A stretch of DNA of 64,000 nt from Campylobacterales bacterium (GCA_026390115.1 JAPLGO010000012.1:124001-188000), one strand, 5' to 3'; numbered from the stretch's first letter, positions 28,602 to 38,779 are shown. Notes: generated from the sequence alone by a model not told the origin. Numbers and translations: made by a program.

Positions 28602-28911
28602 TTGTCTCTATCCTTTTTTCAATGATTTGTATTTGAGTCTTATACTTTATTTGAATAATTGCTTTTTTTTGCTCTATAACTTTTAGATTTTCTTCATCAT
28701 TTACACGATTTAACTCTATAAGAGACGATTGAAGTGCTAAAGCATTTTCTATTTCTCTTCGTTCTGACTGCTCAACTTTTATGTCTGCTTTTAGCAGATA
28801 CACCCAACTCCACATGCCGATAAGTGCAGCTATTAAAGCAGCTATAATCCAAGTTGTAAGACTACCAAAAGCGGAACTGATTAGATTGAACATTGCTATA
28901 CTCCTTTGCAT
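28552..28911 (-). CDS. Rz-like inner-membrane spanin
   Basis: N-terminal TM then coiled coil, overlaps Rz1-like gene; start MQRSIAMFNL preferred. Confidence 0.55.
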   Translation of the reverse strand: MQRSIAMFNLISSAFGSLTTWIIAALIAALIGMWSWVYLLKADIKVEQSERREIENALALQSSLIELNRVNDEENLKVIEQKKAIIQIKYKTQIQIIEKRIETNATCESASEYLNNYIY

Positions 28912-29464
28912 ATTTAAAAATGTTTTGCGAGTACTCGTAATTGATGTCACAATTACTACGGTCACCACTTTTATATTTCGTTACCCCTCTTCTACATTGC
29001 GCTTTGGCTTTTTCCCAATCCGCAACACCAGCACTTTTTATCTCTGTGTTTACAACTCCACCACCGTTATATATTTGAAACATCACCCACAACTTTTTTA
29101 CTTTTGCTTGATTCATAGAATCTTTATTTGCATACGCTTGAGCACGCATATTTCCGTCCACACTCCAAAAATCTACATCAGGTAAACGCTTTTGCCATAC
29201 TGATATTGTTATCTGCGCTGCTCCTACGCTTCCGTATCCATCTTTAGACTTAACAAACTTGCAGTTAGATTCTTGTTTTAACTGTCCTATTCCATATTGA
29301 TACGGAAACTCCATACCAAAATAGTTTTTATGCCAGTACGCCACCGATGAAGCATACTGAGCACACTTATCCGAGTCTGACTGAGAAGCTATTAGCAATG
29401 ATGGCATAGCCGAAAATAGCCCCAAGAATAAGAGCCATACGGAAATAAACTTTTGTGTCTTCAT
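28862..29464 (-). CDS. Endolysin, SLT/lysozyme-like with signal sequence
   Basis: YQYGIGQLKQESNCKFVKSKDGYGSVGAAQITISVWQKRLP. Confidence 0.7.
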   Translation of the reverse strand: MKTQKFISVWLLFLGLFSAMPSLLIASQSDSDKCAQYASSVAYWHKNYFGMEFPYQYGIGQLKQESNCKFVKSKDGYGSVGAAQITISVWQKRLPDVDFWSVDGNMRAQAYANKDSMNQAKVKKLWVMFQIYNGGGVVNTEIKSAGVADWEKAKAQCRRGVTKYKSGDRSNCDINYEYSQNIFKYAKEYSNVQSNQFRFW

Positions 29465-29660
29465 TGACTTTCTCCCAATTTATCTCGTTTGCACCGAGTT
29501 TTTTTGAAGCTATGAAGCCCAACACCATCGCAATTGCTACAGTTACTGCAGTACTAATTAATTTCTCAATCTGACCTATAGCTCCCATATACCAAAGAAA
29601 CACTAACCCAATTACAATAATTGTAAACTCAATCCATAATCTCATTTTTTTATTTAGCAT
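29367..29660 (-). CDS. Holin-like membrane protein
   Basis: 97 aa, three hydrophobic segments, upstream of endolysin. Confidence 0.55.
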   Translation of the reverse strand: MLNKKMRLWIEFTIIVIGLVFLWYMGAIGQIEKLISTAVTVAIAMVLGFIASKKLGANEINWEKVNEDTKVYFRMALILGAIFGYAIIANSFSVRLG

Positions 29661-29940
29661 CTTTTTTCATCTCCTTAATCCTATTCCACGAAGTCTTATA
29701 CCCACCAACTCTCACACCAACCCACATCAAACCAGCCACAAAAAACCCAGCTTTGTGAAGTGGTACTTTTGCATGTACACACTTCGCCAACTTCTCATCG
29801 CCTACTTCTTTGGACTCTATTTGTGTCTCATACGCTTCGTCATGCTTTTTGCAACACTCGCTGATATCTACACCAAACCACTTGTCAGGGAAGCATGTGC
29901 AGAAGCCTCTGTTACAGATGTCTTTTAATTTCGATATCAC
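29650..29940 (-). CDS. Small phospholipase A2-like Cys-rich protein
   Basis: ICNRGFCTCFPDKWFGVDISECCKKHDEAYE; CC-x2-HD motif of PLA2 catalytic helix. Confidence 0.5.
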   Translation of the reverse strand: MISKLKDICNRGFCTCFPDKWFGVDISECCKKHDEAYETQIESKEVGDEKLAKCVHAKVPLHKAGFFVAGLMWVGVRVGGYKTSWNRIKEMKKDAK

Positions 29941-30278
29941 AATTTATTCGCTTCAATGAAAAAGTTATCTAGGTCTATACTAAGCAATGGTGCAAGTTCC
30001 AATAGCATAGGATTATCAATCTTTACAATCGTTTCGTATTCCCACCCATTTCTATATATTTTCTGTTTCACTAAATCAGGAATGGCATTCAATATAGCTT
30101 CAACTTCATCATCTAAGCCGATGCAAATTAATTGTTCCCTGCATTGAGCCATAGTTATAGTTTTTGGTACTTGTATTACCGATAGTGATGCTAAGTATTC
30201 AGCCTCTAAAATATCTGCTTCCAATTCTTCCTCTGGCGTGTATTCAACATTACCTTCAAATGTAGCATGTACTCTCAT
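29937..30278 (-). CDS. Phage hypothetical / tail-fibre-associated protein
   Basis: 113 aa downstream of fibre genes. Confidence 0.4.
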   Translation of the reverse strand: MRVHATFEGNVEYTPEEELEADILEAEYLASLSVIQVPKTITMAQCREQLICIGLDDEVEAILNAIPDLVKQKIYRNGWEYETIVKIDNPMLLELAPLLSIDLDNFFIEANKL

Positions 30279-30280
30279 CT

Positions 30281-31081
30281 TTAACCCCTCATCCCATAAA
30301 TAATAAATGTACCAGTAACCATGTTATTACTCTGAAAATTAAATTTTACTGCATTTATATTTGTTGAAACTGCTATCGTTCCGTTTGCCATTTGCAATAC
30401 ATTATTAGACGCTCCCTCTTTAAATGACCCAAATGATAAGAAGCTAGCTTTTCCATTTAAATTTCTATTAAATAAAGTCATATCAAATGCTCCTGAATAT
30501 CCATAGCTATTCATTGATATATTGGCACTATTAGCAGTTGCATATGTAGCAGTTTTTATAGTGCCATCATAATTTCCTGCAGCTACCCATGTAGCACCAT
30601 TATCAGTTGAAACTGTCATCATAAGTGCTTCATAATTAGTTGATTGATTTATGTTACTAGCAAAAATTTTATAAGCTTTATAGTAAGGTAAATTAGCCAT
30701 AACAGAAAAAACATTTGCTGCCGTTACTGTACCAATGTAAGTCAAGTCTTCTGCTACTCCAGCATATTTGATTATACTAAGCTTAAACTGTGTCGTCGAA
30801 ATAGCTCTAACAATAACTGTGTCATTAATAGCGCAAGTGGTAGTTGTTCCACTTGCTACGCCATCAATAAGCATATTTGTGCCAGCAATAAAACTGCAAG
30901 CACCTGCACAAATTAAAGTTCTCTCTGCTCCAGCTTGAGGGGCATTTGGGAATATTGTTGTAGTTGCAGTTCCCGTCCAGTCTATTTGATTTCCAAGTAC
31001 TGTCCAAATCTGCGCTGTTGTTGCATGGGAAGCAACTGTGGCTCTTGCTGTATTTATAGCACCAGCTAACCTTCTACTCAT
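30281..31081 (-). CDS. Tail fibre/tip-like protein
   Basis: 266 aa Ala/Thr/Asn-rich beta protein. Confidence 0.45.
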   Translation of the reverse strand: MSRRLAGAINTARATVASHATTAQIWTVLGNQIDWTGTATTTIFPNAPQAGAERTLICAGACSFIAGTNMLIDGVASGTTTTCAINDTVIVRAISTTQFKLSIIKYAGVAEDLTYIGTVTAANVFSVMANLPYYKAYKIFASNINQSTNYEALMMTVSTDNGATWVAAGNYDGTIKTATYATANSANISMNSYGYSGAFDMTLFNRNLNGKASFLSFGSFKEGASNNVLQMANGTIAVSTNINAVKFNFQSNNMVTGTFIIYGMRG

Positions 31082-31083
31082 AG

Positions 31084-31395
31084 TTATTCCTCTATTCCAT
31101 GTAATCTAAATGCCACATTTGTAGCACTTGCATAAATAACTACATTTTCAGCAGTCTGTAAAGCTAATGCACCTCTCTCTAATACACCATTTGCAGGGAT
31201 GCTTACATCATACTCAATGTACTCGCCTATCGTTGGTGTAGCAGTTGCACTTATTGCAACTCGTACCGTTACAGCTGTTGTGTTTGTATTGCATATATTT
31301 AACACAGCCACTGCACTTTTGAGTGCTGGTACTGTGTAGAGTGTTGTGTTTGTATTTATAGCTGGTGTTGCTACGCCTAGTTTTTTTGTTGCCAT
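31084..31395 (-). CDS. Tail-associated protein
   Basis: 103 aa beta-rich. Confidence 0.4.
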   Translation of the reverse strand: MATKKLGVATPAINTNTTLYTVPALKSAVAVLNICNTNTTAVTVRVAISATATPTIGEYIEYDVSIPANGVLERGALALQTAENVVIYASATNVAFRLHGIEE

Positions 31396-31396
31396 T

Positions 31397-33205
31397 TTAC
31401 ATGCCTCCGATAAAGTAAATTTTAGAGTTTAAAGTGAGAAGTGACGCGTCACTTTCTGTTTTTGTGTAGGTTGTGGATTTGTCGGCTTTTAAGTCTAACG
31501 CTGCTTGCTGTGCTATAGAAACTGGCTTATTTATATCGCTTGTATTATCAACATTAGATAAATTAACATCACTTTTAGTAAGAACAATATCCCCCACTCT
31601 TCCTGCTACTGTTGCAACTTGGCTATCAAGCCCATTATAAACATTAAAGTTACTTGTAGTCGTATCTGTAAAAGTAATTTTATAAGTATCTACTCCGCCA
31701 CTATGAGCGGCAAAACCACTTATATGTGTAGTTGATAAAAAAGTAATATTTGCAATTCCGTTTCCAGTTGCACCCGTATCTCCTATTTCGCCTTTGCCAA
31801 AAAGCGAACCAAGCGACCAGTCACCACTCGTATCACTAAGTTTAAAATAGATAGTTGAACTATCAAGTGCTAAAAAACTAAAACCTCTAAGCTGTGCATT
31901 ATATAAACTTCTTTGTGCAAAAAGACCTACTGAATTAACATTAAAGTTATCCCCTTTGTCTCCCTTATTTCCTTGCGGAATACCAAAAGTAAATTTTCCA
32001 TCTATAGGATTATAAGAAACTGTGACATTCTGCCCAGCTATTAAAGTTTGCGCTTGAGCTGTGATTCCTTTTATTTCATTTGATTTATTTGTTGCAGTTT
32101 GAGCAGAAGAAGCAGCAGACTGAGCAGAGTTTGCACTTTGAGTTGCCGAAGAAGCAGAAGACTGAGCAGAATTTGCACTTGCTTGTGCAGAAATAGCAGA
32201 AGTAAGAGCTTGCGTATGTGCATCCAATATTGCAGTAATATTTGTATGTAAATCAGTAAGCAGAACCATATTTGTATCTAAGTTTTGTATTTTAGCTATA
32301 TTTGTATTGACTGTATTTACCGCATTAATACTTCCACTTACGGTAGCTATCTTAGCCATGTTTGTATCTACAGCTGCTATCTTAGTCATGTTTGTATCTA
32401 AATTTTGTAGCTTAGTCATATTTGTATTGACTGTATTTACTGTATCAATACTTCCTGCTACTGCATCCACTTCGTTGAGATTATCATAAACTACTAAAAG
32501 CTTTGTAATCTCATTTTTTATAGCTAAAAGTTCATTGATTTTTTGAGAAAGAACAACTATATCGTTTATATTAGTACCTATCTCGATAATATCAGAGGCT
32601 CTCATAGCTAAAGTTTGAAGTGAAGAGGTAGTTCTCGCCCAATAGTAAGAGGGATTTAACTCTACAGGAGATGCACCTGCAACATTAAAAAGCTGTAATC
32701 TCTCTATGTTTGAACTTGTACCAACGATATCACTTACTCTCACGATAGAGCCAATCAAACCACCCACATCATTTGTGATAGAAGTATTAACCATCTTGTC
32801 CGTAAATGCTACATGCTTGTACAGCTGTAAAACTAAGTCCCCAGCCGTAGATATGTTTATAGGCTGATTATCATCATTCGTAAATAAAATCTCTATATGT
32901 ACACCATCCACGAAAGTTGCTAAAACTTTGTTGTAATAAACAGTGTTAGAAGTAGTATTCCAAACTAAAAGAGCATCAGTTGCACCGATAACCCCCGTCT
33001 TATTCGCTGCTAAGTCGATGTCAATTTTTCTATTTCCAAAAAAGTTTCCTTTTAGGAAGTCATCCGTCACCATTCTTAAATCAAGAGATGCTATTTCTTG
33101 CAATATTGGTAAAACATTAGGCGTAAAGTATTTTGAAGATGCTTCTATTACTGAAAAATTATCTGATAAATGATTTACATTTTCTATAAAACTATTTTCT
33201 TTCAT
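31397..33205 (-). CDS. Tail fibre protein with coiled-coil repeats and collagen-like segments
   Basis: NTNMTKLQNLDTNMTKIAAVDTNMAKIATV repeats; GNKGDKGD; GEIGDTGATG. Confidence 0.7.
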   Translation of the reverse strand: MKENSFIENVNHLSDNFSVIEASSKYFTPNVLPILQEIASLDLRMVTDDFLKGNFFGNRKIDIDLAANKTGVIGATDALLVWNTTSNTVYYNKVLATFVDGVHIEILFTNDDNQPINISTAGDLVLQLYKHVAFTDKMVNTSITNDVGGLIGSIVRVSDIVGTSSNIERLQLFNVAGASPVELNPSYYWARTTSSLQTLAMRASDIIEIGTNINDIVVLSQKINELLAIKNEITKLLVVYDNLNEVDAVAGSIDTVNTVNTNMTKLQNLDTNMTKIAAVDTNMAKIATVSGSINAVNTVNTNIAKIQNLDTNMVLLTDLHTNITAILDAHTQALTSAISAQASANSAQSSASSATQSANSAQSAASSAQTATNKSNEIKGITAQAQTLIAGQNVTVSYNPIDGKFTFGIPQGNKGDKGDNFNVNSVGLFAQRSLYNAQLRGFSFLALDSSTIYFKLSDTSGDWSLGSLFGKGEIGDTGATGNGIANITFLSTTHISGFAAHSGGVDTYKITFTDTTTSNFNVYNGLDSQVATVAGRVGDIVLTKSDVNLSNVDNTSDINKPVSIAQQAALDLKADKSTTYTKTESDASLLTLNSKIYFIGGM

Positions 33206-33721
33206 CTATATTATTCCTTTTTTTGATAAGTACATATCCATCATCTGCATAATATCTATGGTTGATTGAGTATTAAGTATTTCATCTGCATAATAAGAGT
33301 AAAGCTCTACTACATCTTTTTGAGCTTTTGTAAAGTATGGATTTTCCCCAGAGAAATAAATGTCTAATTTTTCTACAAAAGAACTATCTAATGTTTTTGT
33401 ATCTATATCTATAATATTTTTAGTACATCCAATTCTCATTAAGGAGAGCATGTCATGAGATATATTTTCAAAGGATGAAGGAACTTTAAAAAGAAAGTTA
33501 AGATTATTAGGAAGAGTAAGTTTATAATTTGAAAGGGTATCTATGTGTTCATTTTCTAAAAGAGGTATTTCAAATATTTTAGAATCCAAAATAGTTGTGC
33601 TATCAAGCATGTATCCACTATTGCTTAGAAGAAGTCCGCCAACACTATTTATTAGCTGTAGTTTAATAGTATTACCAATAACTAATCCAAACTTTGCAAT
33701 ATTTAGCGTAACTGTTCTCAT
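33206..33721 (-). CDS. Phage structural-module protein
   Basis: 171 aa, preceded by promoter copy 3. Confidence 0.4.
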   Translation of the reverse strand: MRTVTLNIAKFGLVIGNTIKLQLINSVGGLLLSNSGYMLDSTTILDSKIFEIPLLENEHIDTLSNYKLTLPNNLNFLFKVPSSFENISHDMLSLMRIGCTKNIIDIDTKTLDSSFVEKLDIYFSGENPYFTKAQKDVVELYSYYADEILNTQSTIDIMQMMDMYLSKKGII

Positions 33722-33744
33722 AACCTACCTTTTAATTATGAGAA

Positions 33745-33788
33745 ATATTAGCTATTTATTTTTGCTTAAGTGGTATCCCAATTTGGTA
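33745..33788 (-). promoter_or_regulatory. Phage promoter, copy 3
   Basis: TACCAAATTGGGATACCACTTAA-N15-TAATAT on minus strand. Confidence 0.75.
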
Positions 33789-33791
33789 GTT

Positions 33792-35348
33792 TTATATTCT
33801 CCAAGATTTTGTTTGTCTATTTCTTTGGAGTGCAGTGTCGCCCATACTGATAGTCGTATTTTTCTTAGGACTCTTTGCCACCACAAACCCATTCACAACA
33901 ACATTTGCAATGCTCTCCATGCAGTCATCTTGTTTTGAGTCTTTTTCAGGATGAAAACCACGGTATTCTATCTTCACTTGTTCTTGCCCAGCACCACCCA
34001 CCACGAAACGGATTTGATGATTTTTAAGACAAGTGATACTTTGGTCTATTTTTTGATTTTTAGATATTTTTGTCTTAGGATTAAACAACACAACTCTATT
34101 GGTAAGTATCGCTTTACCCTCTAGTTTAAGCTGATAGTTCACTCTCTGTATCTCTTTTTTAAGATACTGCTCAGTTATAATACCGCCGCCACTGCTCTCC
34201 ATAAAAACAGGAACACCAGCATTATTTATCATTACTTCTATAATCTGCTTTATAAACTCTTCATTGCTCCACTTCCCAAACCAAGTTCCATATACATTAA
34301 AAAGCTCTATCTTCTCACTGCTAAGACATACTCCCACTAAGCTAATTGCTCGATTATCCGAAGTCTCTTTAGTGCTTTGAGCGGGGTCTATGCTGATACA
34401 CTTGTTATCTTCACTCAGCTCCCAAGTTGCAATACTCACAAAGTCCTCATCACGCACATATCCAGTCTCAACAGTCCGAGGGTCTTGCATATACTGAGAG
34501 TACCAATCCTCTTTCATAACCTTTTTTTGTCTCTCAAGTTGTTCTACATTTTCAAAGTGAATATTCAAAGGCTCATTCGCTGCTCTCTCATAGTGATAGT
34601 CAAAAAAGTCATATAATCTAGGCTCATCTTCAATCCCTGTAAGATTTATATGCGTCCAAATATCCTCTTCCTCTTCAAGCAAATATCCCACCAAATCATC
34701 TTCATGTAACCGCTGCATAATAACAATTATCGCACTATTAGGGTCATCCTTACGAAGTCGTGAAGTGATAGAACCTTTGTAGAAGTTCTTTACCAAATCC
34801 CTCGTAGCCTTAGAGTTTTTCTCAATCGCTTTCATAGGGTCGTCAATAATGACTATATTTCCATGAAACCCTGTAATACCACCGCCAACAGTCGTACTAA
34901 ACATACCGCCATTACTCTCTAAGTACCACTCTTTATCAGATGTTTTTCTACCAAGTGACATATTTGGAAATACTTTATTGTAAGCTTTTGATACTATCAA
35001 ACCCTTAACTTCCGCAGGTGTTTTTGTTGCCAAATCATCGGAGTAAGAGGTATAGATAACTCTTTTTTTAGGAGCATTGCCAAGAAACCAAGAGACAAAG
35101 AGCCGCACTGCAAACTCGGTCTTTCCATACGCAGGGGGAATATTTATAATGAGTCTAGTCACTTCACCACTTGCAACACGCATAAGAGCGTTGCAAAGTA
35201 GCTCGTGATACCAAGCTTCAAGCAAAGGAGTTTCGTACTCCTCTTCAAAGATATATCTCGCATACGAGAGTAAATCTTTTCTGCACAAAGCCAAACGAAT
35301 TGGCTCTGCTTTTTTCTTAGCAAGTAACTCTTCTATATCTTTTTTCAT
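33792..35348 (-). CDS. Terminase large subunit
   Basis: IINIPPAYGKTEFAVRLFVSWFLG; NIVIIDDPMK; CISIDPAQSTKETSDNRA nuclease motif. Confidence 0.9.
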   Translation of the reverse strand: MKKDIEELLAKKKAEPIRLALCRKDLLSYARYIFEEEYETPLLEAWYHELLCNALMRVASGEVTRLIINIPPAYGKTEFAVRLFVSWFLGNAPKKRVIYTSYSDDLATKTPAEVKGLIVSKAYNKVFPNMSLGRKTSDKEWYLESNGGMFSTTVGGGITGFHGNIVIIDDPMKAIEKNSKATRDLVKNFYKGSITSRLRKDDPNSAIIVIMQRLHEDDLVGYLLEEEEDIWTHINLTGIEDEPRLYDFFDYHYERAANEPLNIHFENVEQLERQKKVMKEDWYSQYMQDPRTVETGYVRDEDFVSIATWELSEDNKCISIDPAQSTKETSDNRAISLVGVCLSSEKIELFNVYGTWFGKWSNEEFIKQIIEVMINNAGVPVFMESSGGGIITEQYLKKEIQRVNYQLKLEGKAILTNRVVLFNPKTKISKNQKIDQSITCLKNHQIRFVVGGAGQEQVKIEYRGFHPEKDSKQDDCMESIANVVVNGFVVAKSPKKNTTISMGDTALQRNRQTKSWRI

Positions 35349-35351
35349 AGG

Positions 35352-35927
35352 CTAAAATGGTATCTCATCTTCATCTACATCAATAGGAGCAGGAAGCGAC
35401 TTATCATACACTGGCACTTGTGTACCATCCGCTCTTGCATAAGTAGCAGAGTGTTCATAACTAGGCTGTGCGGAATGTGTATTTTGAGAGTTATTGTCAT
35501 GGCTCATATTTCTAAAAGGCTGTGCTACAACATTGTAGAGATGAGTTTCATCCACTTTCTTTTCAGGTTCTACACTAAAGAGCGTAAAGTAAATATTCTC
35601 TTTTGACAAAAATGGGTCAAACAAAACTGCTCTTTTATACGCCAAACCGCTATCACTTACAGCATTGCGAACATTCCCGACAATCTCACTCCAGCCACTC
35701 TCACCACGCTTCGCCAAATTCGCCCAAATATGATAATCAGGATGTTCCTCTTTACCAGCAACAATATTTCCATTAATCACACCATCAGGATATTTCAGCT
35801 TATTCACACTAATGCTAAAAGTATGCTTCGCACTAATAGTTCTAATGTCAAGCATAACAGTCTTTACAACTTCTTTAGTTACCTTATTTACATAACTATC
35901 TCTATAAACTCTTCCTATATTCGCCAT
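35352..35927 (-). CDS. SSB-like ssDNA-binding protein
   Basis: 191 aa; acidic C-terminal tip DVDEDEIPF. Confidence 0.6.
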   Translation of the reverse strand: MANIGRVYRDSYVNKVTKEVVKTVMLDIRTISAKHTFSISVNKLKYPDGVINGNIVAGKEEHPDYHIWANLAKRGESGWSEIVGNVRNAVSDSGLAYKRAVLFDPFLSKENIYFTLFSVEPEKKVDETHLYNVVAQPFRNMSHDNNSQNTHSAQPSYEHSATYARADGTQVPVYDKSLPAPIDVDEDEIPF

Positions 35928-35957
35928 TTTTTACTCTCCTTTTTTTTGGTATAAATT

Positions 35958-37307
35958 TTAAAACTCTGGCATACTGTAGTGCTGTAGTTCTTTTATACTA
36001 TCTGTATTAGGGATATCCTCATAAGCAGTCTCTATCACTTTTGCAGGTGGTCTTCTAAACTTATCAAGTGCCTTTCCTACATACCCATTTGCATCTAGCT
36101 CCACTCTATAAAAGTCACTTGTTTGAGGTACAAACATCAAGTGCTGTATAGGGTGTTTATGTGTATCTTTATTTTTAACCCAAATCACATGTCTAAGCTC
36201 ACTCTCCTCATCTTTTGATTTTACTTTTGTAATATGAAACCAAACATATCCCTCATGGTCTGCATCCATAGAACCCTTTACGCTTACCATAGATGATTTT
36301 AAATCCTCTTTTGAACTTTGTACAATGATAATAATAGGGATTTGTAACTCTTTGCTCAAAATTCCAAGCTTTACAAATTTTTCAGATATGCGTCTTTCAT
36401 CCGTTTTTAGTAGAGGATTATTATTGGATACACGCATAGCACTATCAATACAAACTAGCTGTATGCCATAGAGTTTATGTTGCAAGCGTATCTCTGCACA
36501 TATTGCATTGATGTCATAAATATTGTCAAAGGTATGTATATTGTCTATATTTCCGCTAAATGTTCCGTCCTCTTGTTGCGACTCTACATTTTCATCGTAC
36601 ATATCCTCGCCAAACTCTAAACTTCCAAACATTACAGGATGAGTTTTTGAAACATTTTCTATAATGCGTGTCAATATGTATGTTTTACCGCTCTGTTTTA
36701 AACCGCTTATATAAAATAATCCCTCATTTCTTATACCGCTATTGCCATGCTTATCAGTCAAAACTGTATCAATAAACGGCACACCTGTTTCTATCCTAAC
36801 CGCAGGAGGCTTCAACTTTCTAAGTTTACGAACTTCGCTCAATCTTTTTGTAGATGAGCCTTTGTTAAGACTTGCATAGCCGTCAATTTGATTCTGCATC
36901 ATTTGACTGATTGCCGCACTTGATATATTTTCATCTGCCAAAGCTTTTGTGATGTCAGCATTGAGCTTATGTAACATCTGCTTGTGGTAGTTCTCTTTTA
37001 AAGATGCGATGTGTTCCATGAGAATATTTTGAGGCACTTGCTTTTGAGCCATGATGTCAAGCAGCATCTCTTCGGCATGTGGAACTGCCGCTTTTTTCAT
37101 GTAAGGAAGTATCACACCATCATCAAACGCACGCCCACCCTCATAGCAAACACTCATCACTTCAAATATAGAGCGATGTGCATCATTCACAAACCAATCT
37201 TTACTTATGCCTGTGTTCATTACCACCGACAAATCAACTCCGCCAAACTCATTTGCTGAGAGCATCGTTCCTAAAATCAAACCTCTTACATTGTCTAAAT
37301 CATTCAT
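35958..37307 (-). CDS. DnaB-like replicative helicase
   Basis: N-terminal DnaB-like domain, P-loop LKQSGKT, LVCIDSAMRV, IIIIVQSSKE. Confidence 0.75.
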   Translation of the reverse strand: MNDLDNVRGLILGTMLSANEFGGVDLSVVMNTGISKDWFVNDAHRSIFEVMSVCYEGGRAFDDGVILPYMKKAAVPHAEEMLLDIMAQKQVPQNILMEHIASLKENYHKQMLHKLNADITKALADENISSAAISQMMQNQIDGYASLNKGSSTKRLSEVRKLRKLKPPAVRIETGVPFIDTVLTDKHGNSGIRNEGLFYISGLKQSGKTYILTRIIENVSKTHPVMFGSLEFGEDMYDENVESQQEDGTFSGNIDNIHTFDNIYDINAICAEIRLQHKLYGIQLVCIDSAMRVSNNNPLLKTDERRISEKFVKLGILSKELQIPIIIIVQSSKEDLKSSMVSVKGSMDADHEGYVWFHITKVKSKDEESELRHVIWVKNKDTHKHPIQHLMFVPQTSDFYRVELDANGYVGKALDKFRRPPAKVIETAYEDIPNTDSIKELQHYSMPEF

Positions 37308-37316
37308 TTTTTACCC

Positions 37317-37502
37317 CTAAGCCATTATGTTCATTTCGTGTTGCGAGAGCCAAGCATCTATTTTGGCACGACTATAGTAGATAAAACCACCGATTTTTGA
37401 ATAGGGTATCTTTTTTTTAGAGCGATAAGTCGCTTGTGTACTAAGCGACATACCAAACTCTTTCTCGAAATTTTTTGGATTTAACCACTCGTTATTTTTC
37501 AT
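37317..37502 (-). CDS. Excisionase/MerR-type HTH protein
   Basis: 61 aa; YSKIGGFIYYSRAKIDAWL. Confidence 0.6.
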   Translation of the reverse strand: MKNNEWLNPKNFEKEFGMSLSTQATYRSKKKIPYSKIGGFIYYSRAKIDAWLSQHEMNIMA

Positions 37503-37948
37503 TAGTAAAACCCCACTATCAAATCACCAAGTAGTTTTACTCGTATTTCTGGGTTCGATATAGATTTTAAACCTGCATAAAATGGCTGATAATTTTGCAG
37601 TAAAAACTTAAATTCATTATCAATTTTAATAAATTGAACATCTCCTATTTCTAAAAAATCAAATAATTTACTATGCGGATTTTTTTTCATAATATCTATG
37701 CGGTCACGGATATTTGATTTATTTATTGACATCCTATCTGCTAGTTCACCTACTTGAATATAATCATCCAAAACAGTAGTATTTTTTTGAGCTATATTAC
37801 ATAAACACTCTCTGTAAATATATGCTGTATGTCTAATAATTACTATTTTATCATGATACATTTTTTTAAGTTCACTCACGGTATATGATAAATCTCTTAA
37901 TTCTTCAATCTCTTTTATTAAAACTAAACCATCAAGAAATCGTATCAT
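37502..37948 (-). CDS. Hypothetical phage protein
   Basis: 148 aa, 4-nt-type overlaps with neighbours. Confidence 0.5.
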   Translation of the reverse strand: MIRFLDGLVLIKEIEELRDLSYTVSELKKMYHDKIVIIRHTAYIYRECLCNIAQKNTTVLDDYIQVGELADRMSINKSNIRDRIDIMKKNPHSKLFDFLEIGDVQFIKIDNEFKFLLQNYQPFYAGLKSISNPEIRVKLLGDLIVGFY

Positions 37949-38577
37949 TACACATACATCCCATTTTTATCTTCGCCGACATTTGGATTAAATTTTTTAT
38001 AATTTCTAACCCAATTTCTAAATGCGCTTAACCAATTTTTGAAGCCATTTCCTTTGCTGTTATGATGATCAACAAATTTGTCAAACTCTTCACTTGATAT
38101 GCTATCTTTAACACATATATCTATAGCATACTGTTTCAGTAAAGCATAATATTCAGGAGTAAGAGCTGTAACTTTAGTAATTTTATTCAAATCAAAAAGT
38201 GGTTTTTTCTTATTTTTTATATCAGGAACTTGTATATTAGAGTTATTAGTACTTGAAATATATTTATCAGCGAGTGGAGTAAAAGCATAAGCAGGCGTAG
38301 AATGGTTATCATTCCATACAAGTAAACCAACATCAAGAAGTTCCGTAAGTATCTTACTTAGAGTTCTTGTACTTATTGGGGCATGTGGAATTTGTTGCAA
38401 TATCATATTTCTATATAAGACCGTATAAGTTAGGTTATTTATCTCTATCTTTTTGATATAAGAAAGAACCATAAGCTTTTTCATAACTCCAAAAATAGTA
38501 GAAGCATTCCAGCTAATACCAAGTTCTTCACATAGAGTTTGGTCAGTCGTTACATAAAACATAAATCCAACAGCCAT
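37948..38577 (-). CDS. Phage replication initiator / replisome-organizer-like protein
   Basis: Winged-helix N-terminus and C-terminal GFKNWLSAFRNWVRNYKK motif. Confidence 0.55.
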   Translation of the reverse strand: MAVGFMFYVTTDQTLCEELGISWNASTIFGVMKKLMVLSYIKKIEINNLTYTVLYRNMILQQIPHAPISTRTLSKILTELLDVGLLVWNDNHSTPAYAFTPLADKYISSTNNSNIQVPDIKNKKKPLFDLNKITKVTALTPEYYALLKQYAIDICVKDSISSEEFDKFVDHHNSKGNGFKNWLSAFRNWVRNYKKFNPNVGEDKNGMYV

Positions 38578-38578
38578 A

Positions 38579-38779
38579 CTAATTCGCCGCCATTTGATTT
38601 TTTAAAGGTGGTAATCCAGTTAGCTTAAAGAAGTCATTTAAATTTTCTTCACTTACTCTTATCTTGCCATGAATTCTAAAATATTTAAGTCTTTTTGACT
38701 TGAAGAGATATTTTAATGATTTTGTATTTTTTTTCAGTATAGATTCAACTTCTTTTTCTGTAAAATAATTTTCACACAT
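38579..38779 (-). CDS. Small HTH protein
   Basis: 66 aa; EKEVESILKKNTKSLKYLFKSKRLKYFRIHGKIRVSEENLNDFF. Confidence 0.55.
   Translation of the reverse strand: MCENYFTEKEVESILKKNTKSLKYLFKSKRLKYFRIHGKIRVSEENLNDFFKLTGLPPLKNQMAAN

Noticed and set aside
31397-33205. Diversity-generating retroelement target in the tail fibre
   Set aside because: No reverse transcriptase ORF and no template/variable repeat pair seen; repeats are coiled-coil/collagen-like
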